From positions 1 to 64,000 of the forward strand of contig URAD01000004.1 in the NCBI GenBank assembly GCA_900545745.1: a stretch of DNA of 64,000 nucleotides, in the 5' to 3' direction. Below the pieces are notes generated by a model. It was not told the DNA's origin, did no database searches, and saw nothing but the letters and a program-made list of their open reading frames with translations. The DNA is from an uncultured Collinsella sp. GTDB lineage: Bacteria > Actinomycetota > Coriobacteriia > Coriobacteriales > Coriobacteriaceae. Below, piece after piece: positions 7,979 to 16,485 of the stretch. Both the position numbers and the translations under genes were made by a program. Within the stretch, counting starts at the first letter, position 1, and the number at the start of each line of letters is the position of its first letter.

Positions 7979-8071
7979 GGATCCTCAGGCTACAGCTCCT
8001 ACGCCGGCAAGGTCTCCAAGGCGCCGGAGAACCTCAGGAACAGGAATTTCCACGCCGACGAGCCCAACTAG
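7979..8071 (+). pseudogene. Remnant of an IS3-family (OrfB-type) transposase
   Basis: Directly after the ATPase stop, and in the same frame, 30 codons and a TAG read GSSGYSSYAGKVSKAPENL then RNRNFHADEPN. This matches the linker just before the DDE catalytic core of IS3/IS150-type transposases (usual form SSYxGEVxxAPxNLVxRDFxAxxPN followed by WLTDITEF). Nothing of the catalytic core remains. It marks an old insertion or recombination scar between the cobalamin block and the TetR gene. The match is by memory of the family, so confidence is moderate. Confidence 0.55.
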
Positions 8072-8073
8072 GC

Positions 8074-8685
8074 CTAATCCAAGCGAGATTCCAGACTCGA
8101 CAGGCCATTGAGAGTTAGGTCGTTGGCGACCTCCGAGACGCGCTCGATAGGAACCGAGCCGTCAGACAGCGCCCACGTGCGATAGATACCGATAATACCC
8201 GACAGCAAAAACGCCAGATAGTAGTCGAACATCTCGTCCTTGAGACCTTGGGGCAGCAGATCGCGCTCGGCAATCTCGTGCTCGAGCGGCGCACGAAGAC
8301 GAGCCATAAAATCATCGAGCGGAATGTTCTCAATCAGCTGACGATTGAGCACCAAGTTGTTGCACAGTGCCTCGTTAACGGTTTTAAAGAAGGTCGCCGC
8401 CGCGCCAAGAGCGCGCTCGTTGGTGTCACCGTCCATAGAAGCAAGCGTTTTCTCGACCGAGTCGACAATCATCTCCACCACATCGACAGCAATGGCATCG
8501 AGCAGGCCGTCAACCGTACCAAAGTGAACGTAAAAGGTCTTGCGGTCGACATTGGCCTCGCGCGCGATGGCACTCACCGTAATGTCTGCCAGCGGCTTTT
8601 CCATGAGCAGGCGCTCGAAAGCCGAAAGGATGGCATTACGGCTGCGAACGATGCGGCGGTCAAGACGCGGTTTGCTGGTTGCCAT
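8074..8685 (-). CDS. TetR/AcrR family transcriptional regulator
   Basis: The 203-residue protein has an N-terminal TetR helix-turn-helix (residues about 15-60: ILSAFERLLMEKPLADITVS, then AIAREANVDRKTFYVHFGT), the TFYVHF element being typical. A helical ligand/dimerisation domain follows, with YYLAFLLSGIIGIYRTW near the C-terminus as in the DhaS-like TetR_C group. The ATG at 8683-8685 has AAGGG eight bases upstream and removes a nine-residue extension lacking homology. It ends three bases from the IS3 remnant and lies downstream of the flippase-like gene in the same orientation, which may be its target or partner. A dyad at 8729-8752 upstream of it is a candidate autoregulatory site. Confidence 0.88.
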   Translation of the reverse strand: MATSKPRLDRRIVRSRNAILSAFERLLMEKPLADITVSAIAREANVDRKTFYVHFGTVDGLLDAIAVDVVEMIVDSVEKTLASMDGDTNERALGAAATFFKTVNEALCNNLVLNRQLIENIPLDDFMARLRAPLEHEIAERDLLPQGLKDEMFDYYLAFLLSGIIGIYRTWALSDGSVPIERVSEVANDLTLNGLSSLESRLD

Positions 8686-8728
8686 GGGCGTGTCCCTTCG
8701 ATATGCGAGCATTCATCAACAGATGAGA

Positions 8729-8752
8729 GATAATCTACGTAAGAGGATTATC
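8729..8752. promoter_or_regulatory. Candidate TetR operator
   Basis: GATAATC (8729-8735) and GATTATC (8746-8752) form a dyad with a 10-base spacer, in the 116-base gap upstream of the TetR gene. TetR proteins commonly bind such sites over their own promoter. No binding data exist; this is position plus symmetry only. Confidence 0.4.
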
Positions 8753-8801
8753 CCCCATACAGCACAAATATGCCTCGCATCATGAAGAACGCACGACTGC
8801 C

Positions 8802-10109
8802 CTACTGCGACTTAGGGTGCTTCTTCTTATTGAGTGCCGACGGAGATACGCGAATACCGTCTCCTGTCTGACGCACATAGGCCTTATGAGCCGGCTTTGC
8901 GGTCCCAGAAGCCTTCTGAGCGTGCTTCTTGGGATCAACAGTAACAGCATTCGTGGGATGCGGCTTAGTGGGCGCAGAGGGCGTCTGAGGCGTGCGGCCG
9001 AGCTTGCGCATCACGCGATCCCAGCGCGCATGGATGCTCTCGTTGTGGGCGCTCTTAAGTCCCAGCAGGGGCGCAGCCAAAATGGTCGGCGCAATAAACG
9101 TAATGAGACGCCACAGCAGATAGCCGGCGGTCGAAGCCGAACCGAAGAAATGACCCAAGAACAATGCAAAGCCGCCCTCAGCGCCACCAGTTCCACCGGG
9201 CAAGGGAACCGCAGAGCTTAACAGCTGGACAAAGGCGCTCGCGGCCATGACCGAGAAAAAGTCGACCTCGTGGTGGCCAAAGGCAAGCATCAGGAAATAC
9301 GGAACCAGATAGAAAAACGCGAGCTGCAGCATGGTGATAAACACGGTGAGCAGCATGGAAGAAAAATGTCCGGCCGAAAGCTTGAACTTCTCGGAGAAGG
9401 AGTAGATCTCGCCATCGACAAACGTGCGCCAACTCTCGATCTTAGTGGCCGAGACACCAATGCGCTCAAGCCAATTGATGATGCAATGGGCGACGCGCGT
9501 GACGGTCTTAGGCATGAGCGCGACGGCGAAGATGCCAAGCAAGATGCAGCAGTGTCCACCAAAGCTAAAGACGCACAGCAGCGTCATGTCGCCGTAGCGT
9601 TCGGCAAAAAACGGCATACGGGCGAGCAGCAGGATAGCGCCCCAGGCGACCAGGCCAAACTGGTACACGATAAAACGCGTGAATTGCGTGGCGCCGGCCT
9701 CGCCCACGTTTTGGCCGGCCTTGGTCAGGCGATAGATCTGAGCCGGGGTGGAGCCCATCATCATGGGCGTCAGGTTGCCAAAGAAGATGCCACTCGCCTC
9801 GACCGAGATCAGGTCGCGGATGCCGACGGGCGAATTGGGATCGAGCCAGACGGCGATCGCATAGGCCACAATGCCAAAGAACAGGTACATGAACATGCAA
9901 AGACACGCGACAACGAGCCATGACGCCTGGACGCTCGACATAGCGGCCCAAAACTGCCCCATCTGCCCGGTTACCACCAGATAGACGATATAACCTACCA
10001 GCACGACGCCGATAAAGATGGCGCCGCGGCGTGCGCTCTTATTGTCATCGCCGCCCGAGGCCTCAACCTCGACCTGGGGCTTAGACGTATGCTGAGAGGA
10101 CTCCGTCAT
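8802..10109 (-). CDS. Flippase-like membrane protein (LPG synthase TM / UPF0104 family)
   Basis: The 435-residue protein has about eight membrane segments between residues 30 and 345 and belongs to the AglD/MprF-like LPG_synthase_TM group. Visible family features are an EASGIFFGNLTPMMMGSTPA stretch and a LLSSAVPLPGGTGGAEGGFA stretch near residue 290, the conserved small-residue loop of this family. A basic, Pro/Lys-rich tail of about 70 residues follows. Members move or modify lipid-linked substrates; no C-terminal aminoacyl-transferase domain is present, so lipid lysylation is not supported. The ATG at 10107-10109 has AGAAGGAG just upstream. TetR follows 116 bases downstream. Confidence 0.85.
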   Translation of the reverse strand: MTESSQHTSKPQVEVEASGGDDNKSARRGAIFIGVVLVGYIVYLVVTGQMGQFWAAMSSVQASWLVVACLCMFMYLFFGIVAYAIAVWLDPNSPVGIRDLISVEASGIFFGNLTPMMMGSTPAQIYRLTKAGQNVGEAGATQFTRFIVYQFGLVAWGAILLLARMPFFAERYGDMTLLCVFSFGGHCCILLGIFAVALMPKTVTRVAHCIINWLERIGVSATKIESWRTFVDGEIYSFSEKFKLSAGHFSSMLLTVFITMLQLAFFYLVPYFLMLAFGHHEVDFFSVMAASAFVQLLSSAVPLPGGTGGAEGGFALFLGHFFGSASTAGYLLWRLITFIAPTILAAPLLGLKSAHNESIHARWDRVMRKLGRTPQTPSAPTKPHPTNAVTVDPKKHAQKASGTAKPAHKAYVRQTGDGIRVSPSALNKKKHPKSQ

Positions 10110-10214
10110 GAGACTCCTTCTAACAGTCAAAATATCTTGGATATTGTACCCGTAAGGGCCATAGGCAGAACGCAAAGCTCTGGTTCAAACGGGAATTGCA
10201 GACGGTTGTTTGAA

Positions 10215-10249
10215 AATAAAAAACCCGGCCTTCCATAGGAAGTCCGGGT
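10215..10249 (-). terminator. Rho-independent terminator of the tRNA-Glu pair
   Basis: On the reverse strand CCCGGACTTCC pairs with GGAAGGCCGGG around a TATG loop and is followed by TTTTTTATTTT. It sits 11 bases after the CCA end of the second tRNA. Confidence 0.9.
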
Positions 10250-10259
10250 ATCAGATGCG

Positions 10260-10336
10260 TGGTAGCCCGTACCAGATTCGAACTGGTGATCTCCGCCTTG
10301 AGAGGGCGGCGTCCTAAACCGCTAGACGAACGGGCC
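10260..10336 (-). tRNA. tRNA-Glu (anticodon CTC), copy 2
   Basis: The 77-base reverse-strand gene has acceptor stem GGCCCGT/ACGGGCT, the anticodon stem CCGCC/GGCGG with loop CTCTCAA (anticodon CTC, reads GAG), a GTTCGAATC T-loop and an encoded CCA end. It is identical in sequence to the gene 22 bases upstream and shares its promoter and terminator. Confidence 0.96.
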
Positions 10337-10358
10337 ATAAGCCTCAGCAGAAAAGAAA

Positions 10359-10435
10359 TGGTAGCCCGTACCAGATTCGAACTGGTGATCTCCGCCTTGA
10401 GAGGGCGGCGTCCTAAACCGCTAGACGAACGGGCC
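10359..10435 (-). tRNA. tRNA-Glu (anticodon CTC), copy 1
   Basis: Same structure as the gene at 10260-10336: 77 bases, anticodon loop CTCTCAA, T-loop GTTCGAATC, encoded CCA. It is transcribed first. A promoter with TTGCGC and TAATAT boxes lies about 35 bases before its 5' end. Confidence 0.96.
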
Positions 10436-10469
10436 ACATGACATCTGCACTGCCGTGCTGCGAGGAAAT

Positions 10470-10498
10470 ATATTACGGGACAAAAAACGTCAGCGCAA
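10470..10498 (-). promoter_or_regulatory. Promoter of the tRNA-Glu pair
   Basis: On the reverse strand TTGCGC (10498-10493) and TAATAT (10475-10470) are separated by 17 bases, placing transcription start near 10463, about 28 bases ahead of the first tRNA. Confidence 0.7.
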
Positions 10499-10562
10499 GA
10501 AGAAATTCCAAATTGCCAAAAAATTGTCGGCAGGTTATGGAACACGCAGGTAAACTAGGTAG

Positions 10563-11957
10563 CTAATTCAAGTTAAGATGGACCAAAAGAGCTTCGCGAT
10601 CGTTGGGAATGTTGTCTTCGATCACGGCGTCGAGGGCGGAGTTGAGAAGCTGCCCCAGTTCCGGCCCGGGCTTGACTCCAGCACGGATCAGGTCGCCGCC
10701 GTTGATGGCGAGCATCTTGAGCGTATAGGGCTCCCCCGCCCTCAGCAGCTCGTGCGCCATCGCGCGCATCTCCTCAATCGTCTCAACGTAATAGAAGCAC
10801 GACGGGGCCTTGCCAAGTGTGTCGGCACGCTTAAGGTCCATGAGCTCGTCCATCAGACGCGGCGTATCGACACCCTCGCCCGAAAGCGCGCGCATCATAT
10901 TGAGCAGGCAGGATCGCTCGGGACGCAGCGGCTTGTCATGGTATTTGATCAACAGACACACATCGCGCACCAAATCGTGCGAGAGCGCCAGGCGATCCAT
11001 GATGACACGCGCCTTCTTGGCGCCGAGCTCGGGATGGCCGTAGAAGTGTCCGCTACCGGCATGATCGACCGTAAAGCAATCGGGCTTGGAGACGTCGTGC
11101 AAAAACGCCGCCCACATAAGGCTCGACGAGGGCGCGACGCCATCGCACAGCGCCAGCTCCCCTGCCACCGTCAGCACGCGGGCAATATGTTCGTAGACGT
11201 TAAACGCATGGTAGACGCTGCGCTGGTCAAACCCGCGAGCGGGCGCGAGCTCGGGCACGGCGGCGCAAACAAGCTCGGGATAGCGCAGCATCGCGTCTCC
11301 CCCGTGGCCGGTCGAAAGGATGCCCTCAAGCTCAATACCCACGCGCTCGCGTGCCACGGCATCGAGCAACGGCGCGCACTCGGCAAGCGCCTGTTTGGTC
11401 TTAGGCTCGATCATAAAATCCAGACGGCAGGCAAAACGCACCGCGCGCAGCATGCGAAGCGCGTCCTCGTTAAAACGACGCTTGGGATCTCCAACGGCGC
11501 GGATGAGTTTACGGTCCAGGTCGCCCTGGCCGTCATAGCGGTCGACAAGACCGCGCTGAGGATGCCAGGCCATAGCGTTAACGGTAAAGTCGCGACGCGC
11601 CAAATCGTCCTCAAGCGACGCTGCACGCTCCACATTCTGAGGATGGCGGCCATCAGTGTAAAAGCCGTCTAGGCGGTAGGTGGTGACCTCAATACGCTCG
11701 CCATCGGAAATAGCCGTGATTCCGCCAAATTTAATGCCCGATTCCACAACCGCGATGCCGGCGGCCTCGAGCGCCGCTTTGGACTCCTGCCACAGGCCGC
11801 TACAGCACATATCAACATCGTGGCTGGGGTACCCCATAAGGGCGTCGCGCACCCAACCGCCCACGTACCAAGCCTCAAGACCAGCCGCTTCAAGCGCGCG
11901 CAGGACGCGCAGGGACGCATCGGACGGTTGAGTACCGTTGAGCGAAACATTGCACAT
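10563..11957 (-). CDS. cca: CCA-adding tRNA nucleotidyltransferase with HD domain
   Basis: The enzyme builds or repairs the 3' CCA of tRNAs. In the 464-residue protein the nucleotidyltransferase head shows YVGGWVRDALMG (residues about 31-42) with the metal-binding pair in HDVDM, and RRDFTVNAMAWHP plus RFNEDALRMLRAVRFACRL of the class II tRNA-binding neck. A C-terminal HD phosphohydrolase-like domain has FLHDVSKPDCF and HPELGAKKA. The ATG at 11955-11957 has AGGAGG nine bases upstream. It lies just upstream of the tRNA-Glu genes, which already encode CCA, so its role for those is repair. Confidence 0.95.
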   Translation of the reverse strand: MCNVSLNGTQPSDASLRVLRALEAAGLEAWYVGGWVRDALMGYPSHDVDMCCSGLWQESKAALEAAGIAVVESGIKFGGITAISDGERIEVTTYRLDGFYTDGRHPQNVERAASLEDDLARRDFTVNAMAWHPQRGLVDRYDGQGDLDRKLIRAVGDPKRRFNEDALRMLRAVRFACRLDFMIEPKTKQALAECAPLLDAVARERVGIELEGILSTGHGGDAMLRYPELVCAAVPELAPARGFDQRSVYHAFNVYEHIARVLTVAGELALCDGVAPSSSLMWAAFLHDVSKPDCFTVDHAGSGHFYGHPELGAKKARVIMDRLALSHDLVRDVCLLIKYHDKPLRPERSCLLNMMRALSGEGVDTPRLMDELMDLKRADTLGKAPSCFYYVETIEEMRAMAHELLRAGEPYTLKMLAINGGDLIRAGVKPGPELGQLLNSALDAVIEDNIPNDREALLVHLNLN

Positions 11958-12050
11958 GCCTATGGCCTCCTGCGACTATCAAATTGGCTATCGATTGCGT
12001 CTGCAAGAAGTCTAGCAAGAAACAGCCTCCACTGCACACGCAAGTCCGAT

Positions 12051-12088
12051 AAACAAAAACGCATCCGTCCTAGTCTAAGACGGATGCG
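12051..12088 (-). terminator. Terminator after the PTS-associated phosphofructokinase gene
   Basis: Arms CGCATCCGTC and GACGGATGCG (12060-12088) around a nine-base loop are followed on the reverse strand by TTTTTGTTTA. It closes the leftward PTS region. Confidence 0.88.
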
Positions 12089-12121
12089 AAATAATCAAAC
12101 TATTCAGACAAGGTGCCGGAA

Positions 12122-13054
12122 CTAGCAGACCTGGCGAACCTCGATGTGCTTCTTATATTCGTCCACCTTGGCAAAATCCCCCAGACCGGGGCACTCGACC
12201 ACGTTGGCGCCAGTGGCCATCGAAAGGCGCAGGGCGTCCTCGACGCGCTCGGGAGCGTCGTGCCACACGGACAGGAAGGCAGCGAGCGAGGAATCGCCGG
12301 CGCAGACGGTCGACAGCAGCTTGGCCTCAAAGGTGCGGTTGGCAAACCAGATGTGCTCGCCGTTGGAGAAATACGCGCCATCGCCACCAAGGGTCAGCAG
12401 TACATTCTTGGCGCCCTTGGCGTGCAGCTCGGCCATCGCGCCCTTGACGGACTCGTCGTCGCCACCGCTCACCTTAATGCCAAAGATGTCGAGCAGCTCG
12501 TCGTCATTGGGCTTGATCAGCAGCGGCTCCATGGCAATAAGGTCTGCCAGCTGATGGCTCGAGATGTCGAGGACGAACTCGGCCCCCTTGGCCTTGACGC
12601 GGCGCAGGACCTCGGCCAGGAAGCCCTCGGAAGTGTTGGGAGGCAGCGAGCCGCTGATAACCAGGCAGGTCATGTCATCGAGCGAATCGATGAGCTCAAA
12701 CATCTCCTGCTCATTGGCCTCGTTGATGGCGGCACCAGCGTTGACCATGTTGTACTCAGTGTCGGGGCCGGCATTAAGGAACACGTTGACGCGCGTGATG
12801 CCGTCGGTCCACACGGGCTTGACGGGCACGCCCAGGGCCTCGGCGCCCTTAACGATGAACTCACCCGAGAAGCCGGCGAAGAAACCCAGGATCGTGGTGT
12901 CGACACCGTAGTGGTCAAGCGTAAACGAGACGTTGAGGCCCTTGCCGTTGGGCGTGTAGACGGCGTTGCGGGTACGCGTGACGGTGTTGGCGTCAAGACC
13001 GTCGCAGGCGATGTTGTAGTCAATGGCGGGATTTGCAGTGAGCGTGTAAATCAT
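12122..13054 (-). CDS. fruK: 1-phosphofructokinase family sugar kinase (PfkB), copy A
   Basis: This kinase phosphorylates fructose-1-phosphate, the product of the fructose PTS, to fructose-1,6-bisphosphate. The 310-residue protein has the FruK start MIYTLTANPAIDYNI, the substrate segment NGKGLNVSFTL, SGSLPPNTSEGF, and the PfkB signature TVCAGDSSLAAFLS with the catalytic GAGD-type aspartate near residue 255. The ATG at 13052-13054 is used because AAAGGA sits upstream; the ATG-like codon at 13069 would overlap that site. It is a paralog of the next gene upstream, with its own intervening terminator. Tagatose-6-phosphate kinase activity cannot be ruled out. Confidence 0.88.
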   Translation of the reverse strand: MIYTLTANPAIDYNIACDGLDANTVTRTRNAVYTPNGKGLNVSFTLDHYGVDTTILGFFAGFSGEFIVKGAEALGVPVKPVWTDGITRVNVFLNAGPDTEYNMVNAGAAINEANEQEMFELIDSLDDMTCLVISGSLPPNTSEGFLAEVLRRVKAKGAEFVLDISSHQLADLIAMEPLLIKPNDDELLDIFGIKVSGGDDESVKGAMAELHAKGAKNVLLTLGGDGAYFSNGEHIWFANRTFEAKLLSTVCAGDSSLAAFLSVWHDAPERVEDALRLSMATGANVVECPGLGDFAKVDEYKKHIEVRQVC

Positions 13055-13178
13055 GAATGTTCCTTTCACGAAGCAACGTGTTAATGAAAGTATATTCCAC
13101 GCATCGACAAAAGGCTAGGACAACTCGGTGAACGGTGTGGAAGCGATGAAGTACGGCAGGACACCCCCCCCTGGCGGA

Positions 13179-13212
13179 ACAAAAAGGCGCCCCGGCCGAA
13201 ACCGGGGCGCCG
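13179..13212 (-). terminator. Strong terminator between the two fruK paralogs
   Basis: GGCGCCCCGG and its complement form a perfect GC-rich hairpin with a short TTTC-type loop at about 13186-13211, followed on the reverse strand by TTTTTGTT. It separates copy B (upstream) from copy A (downstream), so copy A may have its own promoter in 13055-13178. Confidence 0.88.
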
Positions 13213-13239
13213 CATGTGCACGAATATGTCGCGTTTCGA

Positions 13240-14172
13240 TTACTGACGATCGAGCTTGCGGACAGCAACGCGCTTGCTGTACTCGTCGACGTGACCAAAG
13301 TCGCCAATGCCGACGGACTCGGCAACGTTAGCGCCGGTGGCCATAGCGAGCTTCATGGCCTCCTCGACGTTGTCGCGATCCCTGTACCACTTGTGCAGGA
13401 ACGCAGCGAGGGTGCAATCGCCGGCGCAGACGGAAGAAACCAGCTTGATGTTGAACTCACGCTTGGCGTACCAGATGTCCTCGCCGTTGGAGAAGTAAGC
13501 GTCGCCGCGGCTACCACGGGTGAGCAGCACGTTCTGAACGCCAGCGTCGTGAGCCATCTTCATGGCAACGCGAACCTCGTCGTCGGTGTCGACCGGCACG
13601 CCGAAGATGGCCTTCATCTCGTGATGGTTCGGCTTGATGAGAAGCGGCTTCTTGTGAGCGAGCTCCTTGAGCTTGTCGGAGGACAGGTCCAGGACGACGT
13701 CGGCGCCACGAGCCTGAGCGTGCTCCATGACCTGAGCCAGGAAGTCGGGCGTAGCTTTGGGAGGCACGGAGCCGGAGACGATCAGGCACTCAAGATCGCC
13801 CGCGGTGTCCAGGATGTTGTAGAGCTCCTCCTGGTGCTGCGGCGTGATCGGAGCACCCGGGTTCAGGATGCCGTACTCGTGCTGGCCATCGTTGACGTAG
13901 GTGTTAATGCGCGTGATACCGTCGGTCCAGACCGGGCGGCAGAGGCAACCCAGGTTCATGACCTCCTCAACGATGAACTTGCCCGTGAAGCCAGCAAAGA
14001 AGCCGAGTGCGACGGTGTCAACGCCCATCTTCTTAAAGGCGAAGGACACGTCAAGGCCCTTGCCGTTAGCCGTGTAGCTGGCCGAGCCGGTGCGGACGTT
14101 CTCATCGGGCTCGAGCGGAGAGCTCGAAACCGTCATGTCGACAGCCGGGTTAGCGGTTAGCGTGTAGAACAT
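13240..14172 (-). CDS. fruK: 1-phosphofructokinase family sugar kinase (PfkB), copy B
   Basis: This 310-residue paralog of copy A has the same start (MFYTLTANPAVDMTV), NGKGLDVSFAF, SGSVPPKATPDF and SVCAGDCTLAAFLH, so catalytic residues are kept. It differs from A in the phosphate-binding turn (AGDC for AGDS) and throughout its substrate lid (for example CLCRPVWTDGITRINTYVND). The two may use different sugar 1- or 6-phosphates. It lies 74 bases after ptsI, with GGGGG upstream of the ATG at 14172, and is probably transcribed with the PTS genes. Confidence 0.87.
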   Translation of the reverse strand: MFYTLTANPAVDMTVSSSPLEPDENVRTGSASYTANGKGLDVSFAFKKMGVDTVALGFFAGFTGKFIVEEVMNLGCLCRPVWTDGITRINTYVNDGQHEYGILNPGAPITPQHQEELYNILDTAGDLECLIVSGSVPPKATPDFLAQVMEHAQARGADVVLDLSSDKLKELAHKKPLLIKPNHHEMKAIFGVPVDTDDEVRVAMKMAHDAGVQNVLLTRGSRGDAYFSNGEDIWYAKREFNIKLVSSVCAGDCTLAAFLHKWYRDRDNVEEAMKLAMATGANVAESVGIGDFGHVDEYSKRVAVRKLDRQ

Positions 14173-14246
14173 TTACAGTACCCCCTGTATATGTGAGGGC
14201 CGCGTGGCCGGCCCATTCCAACCACGCGGTTACCTCTGATACCAAA

Positions 14247-15950
14247 TTAGCGAGCTGCGGACTCGAGCAGTGCCTTGACCTCGGCTGCGGTGTTGCAGGC
14301 GAGCGCCTTCTCGGCGAGCTCGTCGCACTCGGCCTTGGTCCACTGGCTGATGGTCTTGCGGGCGCGCAGGATAGAAGGAGCGCTCATCGAGAACTCCTCC
14401 AGGCCCCAGCTGATCAGCAGCGGCTCGAGCAGCGGATCGGCAGCGGCTTCGCCGCACATACCGACCATGATGCCGGCCTTCACGCCGCTCTCGATGATGT
14501 TCTTGAGCGAGCGGAGCACGGCGGGATAGTAAACCTGGTACAGGTTGGAGATGGTGTCGTTACCACGGTCGGCGCACATGGTGTAACCGATCAGGTCGTT
14601 GGTGCCGATGGAGAAGAAGTCGGCGACCTCGGCAAGACGGTCTGCGAGCAGCGAAGCGGCGGGCGTCTCGACCATGATGCCGACCTCGATGTTCTCGTTG
14701 AACTTGCGACCCTCTTCGGTCAGCTCGGCCTTGCACTGCTCGACGAGCTCCTTGACAGCCAATACCTCCTCGACGCAGGTGACGAGCGGGATCATGATCT
14801 TGACGTCACCGAAGGCGCTAGCGCGCAGCAGAGCGCGGAGCTGGACCTTGTACTGGTCGGGATTGGCCAGGCAGTAACGCACGGCGCGGAAGCCCATGAA
14901 GGGGTTATCTTCCTTGACCATGTGCAGATACGGAATCTCCTTGTCGCCGCCAACATCGAGCGTGCGGATGATGACCGGAGCACCCTTGAGCGCGCTGGCG
15001 ACCTTACGGTAGGCGTTGAACTGCTCCTCCTCGGAAGGAAGCTCAGCAGAGTCCATGAACAGGAACTCGGAGCGGAACAGACCGATGGCCTCGGCGTCGT
15101 GATCGAGCGCGTTGGGCACGTCATCGGGGTTACCGATGTTGCAGGCGATGATCTTCTTGATGCCATCGGCAGTCACGGACGGCTTGCCGCGGAAGGCCTC
15201 GAGGGCTGCCTTCTCGGCAGCGAAGGCCTCGGCCTTGGCGGTGTATGCGGCGAGCGTCTCCTCGTCGGGATCGGCCTCAACGATACCCTTGCCACCGTCG
15301 ACGACAACGGTCATGCCGTTGCGCAGAGCGGTGCAGCTGTTGGAAACCGAAAGGACAGCCGGGATCTCGAGGGCGCGCGCGATGATCGCGGAGTGCGACG
15401 TGCGGCCACCGGTCTCGGTGACGATACCGGCAACGTGGGTCTTATCGATCGTGGCGGTCATGGACGGCGTGAGGTCGTGCACGACAACGACGGTGTTCTC
15501 GGGCAGGACGGAGAGGTCGACGACCTCCTTGCCCAGCAACTCGGCCAGAATACCGGTACGGATGTCGGCGATGTCGGCCGCGCGCAGACGGAACATCTCG
15601 TCGTCCATGGACAGGAACATGTTCTCGAACATGGTCGAGGTGTCCATGAGCGCCTGCTCGGCGCAGGTACCGCCGTCAATGGCGGCGTTGATGGCGTCGG
15701 TCATGCCCGGGTCCTGAGCCAGGACAATGTGTCCGCTCATGATCTCGGCCTCGGCCTCGCCCACCGTCTCCTTCATGTGGTCGGCCTGAGCCTGGGTCTT
15801 CTCGCAGAAGACCGAAAGAGCGGTCTGATAGCGCTCCTTCTCTGCTGCCGAATCAGCAACCTCGTGCGGCTCAAAAGTCAAGTCGGGATCGACGGCGACC
15901 ATGACGGTGCCGATACCGATGCCCTCGGAAGCGTTGACTCCCTGATACAT
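14247..15950 (-). CDS. ptsI: PTS enzyme I (phosphoenolpyruvate-protein phosphotransferase)
   Basis: Enzyme I takes phosphate from PEP and hands it to HPr. The 567-residue protein has the phosphorylated histidine in GGRTSHSAIIAR (His186), IGLFRSEFLFM, the PEP-binding barrel motif IGTNDLIGYTMCADRGND, and GMCGEAAADP near the end. Length fits the family. Of two close ATGs the second (15948-15950) is chosen because GAGAGGA is at a proper distance, while the first overlaps it. It lies downstream of ptsH with a hairpin in the 133-base gap. Confidence 0.96.
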   Translation of the reverse strand: MYQGVNASEGIGIGTVMVAVDPDLTFEPHEVADSAAEKERYQTALSVFCEKTQAQADHMKETVGEAEAEIMSGHIVLAQDPGMTDAINAAIDGGTCAEQALMDTSTMFENMFLSMDDEMFRLRAADIADIRTGILAELLGKEVVDLSVLPENTVVVVHDLTPSMTATIDKTHVAGIVTETGGRTSHSAIIARALEIPAVLSVSNSCTALRNGMTVVVDGGKGIVEADPDEETLAAYTAKAEAFAAEKAALEAFRGKPSVTADGIKKIIACNIGNPDDVPNALDHDAEAIGLFRSEFLFMDSAELPSEEEQFNAYRKVASALKGAPVIIRTLDVGGDKEIPYLHMVKEDNPFMGFRAVRYCLANPDQYKVQLRALLRASAFGDVKIMIPLVTCVEEVLAVKELVEQCKAELTEEGRKFNENIEVGIMVETPAASLLADRLAEVADFFSIGTNDLIGYTMCADRGNDTISNLYQVYYPAVLRSLKNIIESGVKAGIMVGMCGEAAADPLLEPLLISWGLEEFSMSAPSILRARKTISQWTKAECDELAEKALACNTAAEVKALLESAAR

Positions 15951-15999
15951 TCCCATTCCTCTCTCCGTGTCATGTGATAAAGCGTTTTGCCATATCCAT

Positions 16000-16038
16000 G
16001 ACAAAAGAGCGCAGTTACCTTACAACAGGTCACTGCGC
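16000..16038 (-). terminator. Hairpin between ptsH and ptsI (possible attenuator)
   Basis: GCGCAGT (16009-16015) pairs with ACTGCGC (16032-16038), extended by inner ACCT/AGGT, and is followed on the reverse strand by CTCTTTTG. The T-run is weak, so partial termination that lowers ptsI relative to ptsH is more likely than a full stop. Confidence 0.55.
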
Positions 16039-16083
16039 CCCCAAATATGAACTTAGTTGTTCAACATGCGACCCGTTTGAGTT

Positions 16084-16347
16084 CTACTCGCCAAGACCGC
16101 TCTTGATGAGCTCGATGGCAGCAGCCAGAGCCTCGGCCTCGTCAGCGCCGTCACACTTGACCTCGACCTCGGTGCCGCAGGGGATACCAGCAGCCATGAG
16201 GGCCATCGGGGACTTGCCGTTGACCTCCTTCTCGGGGGTGACGACCGTCACGTCACAGGCGTACTTGCCCATGGTGGAGGCGAACAGACCAGCCGGACGC
16301 ATGTGCAGACCCTGAGGATTAACGAGGGTAGCCTTCTCAGAAACCAT
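16084..16347 (-). CDS. ptsH: PTS phosphocarrier protein HPr
   Basis: The 87-residue protein carries the phosphorylated His15 in GLHMRPAG and a regulatory Ser46 in NGKSPMALMAAG, the site used by HPr kinase in Gram-positive bacteria. The ATG at 16345-16347 follows AAAAAGGAGT. Upstream lies a 524-base gap with two large inverted repeats, and a TAATAT box near 16420 on the reverse strand may be its -10. It phosphorylates the IIA domain of the adjacent fruA product. Confidence 0.96.
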   Translation of the reverse strand: MVSEKATLVNPQGLHMRPAGLFASTMGKYACDVTVVTPEKEVNGKSPMALMAAGIPCGTEVEVKCDGADEAEALAAAIELIKSGLGE

Positions 16348-16485
16348 AATTGACTCCTTTTTGTGTTTAACCCCTGTCATGCATGTGGCAGGAGTCAGAT
16401 TCACGACGTTGTTTATATTAACTCACATCAAACGGTTTTTCATTATGTTTCGGACGAATTGTTGGACAGATGTCGTTCCTGCACG

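Noticed and set aside
14193..15977. Plus-strand open frame opposite ptsI
   Set aside because: Shadow of enzyme I; product is Leu/Gly/Asp/His-rich without domains.
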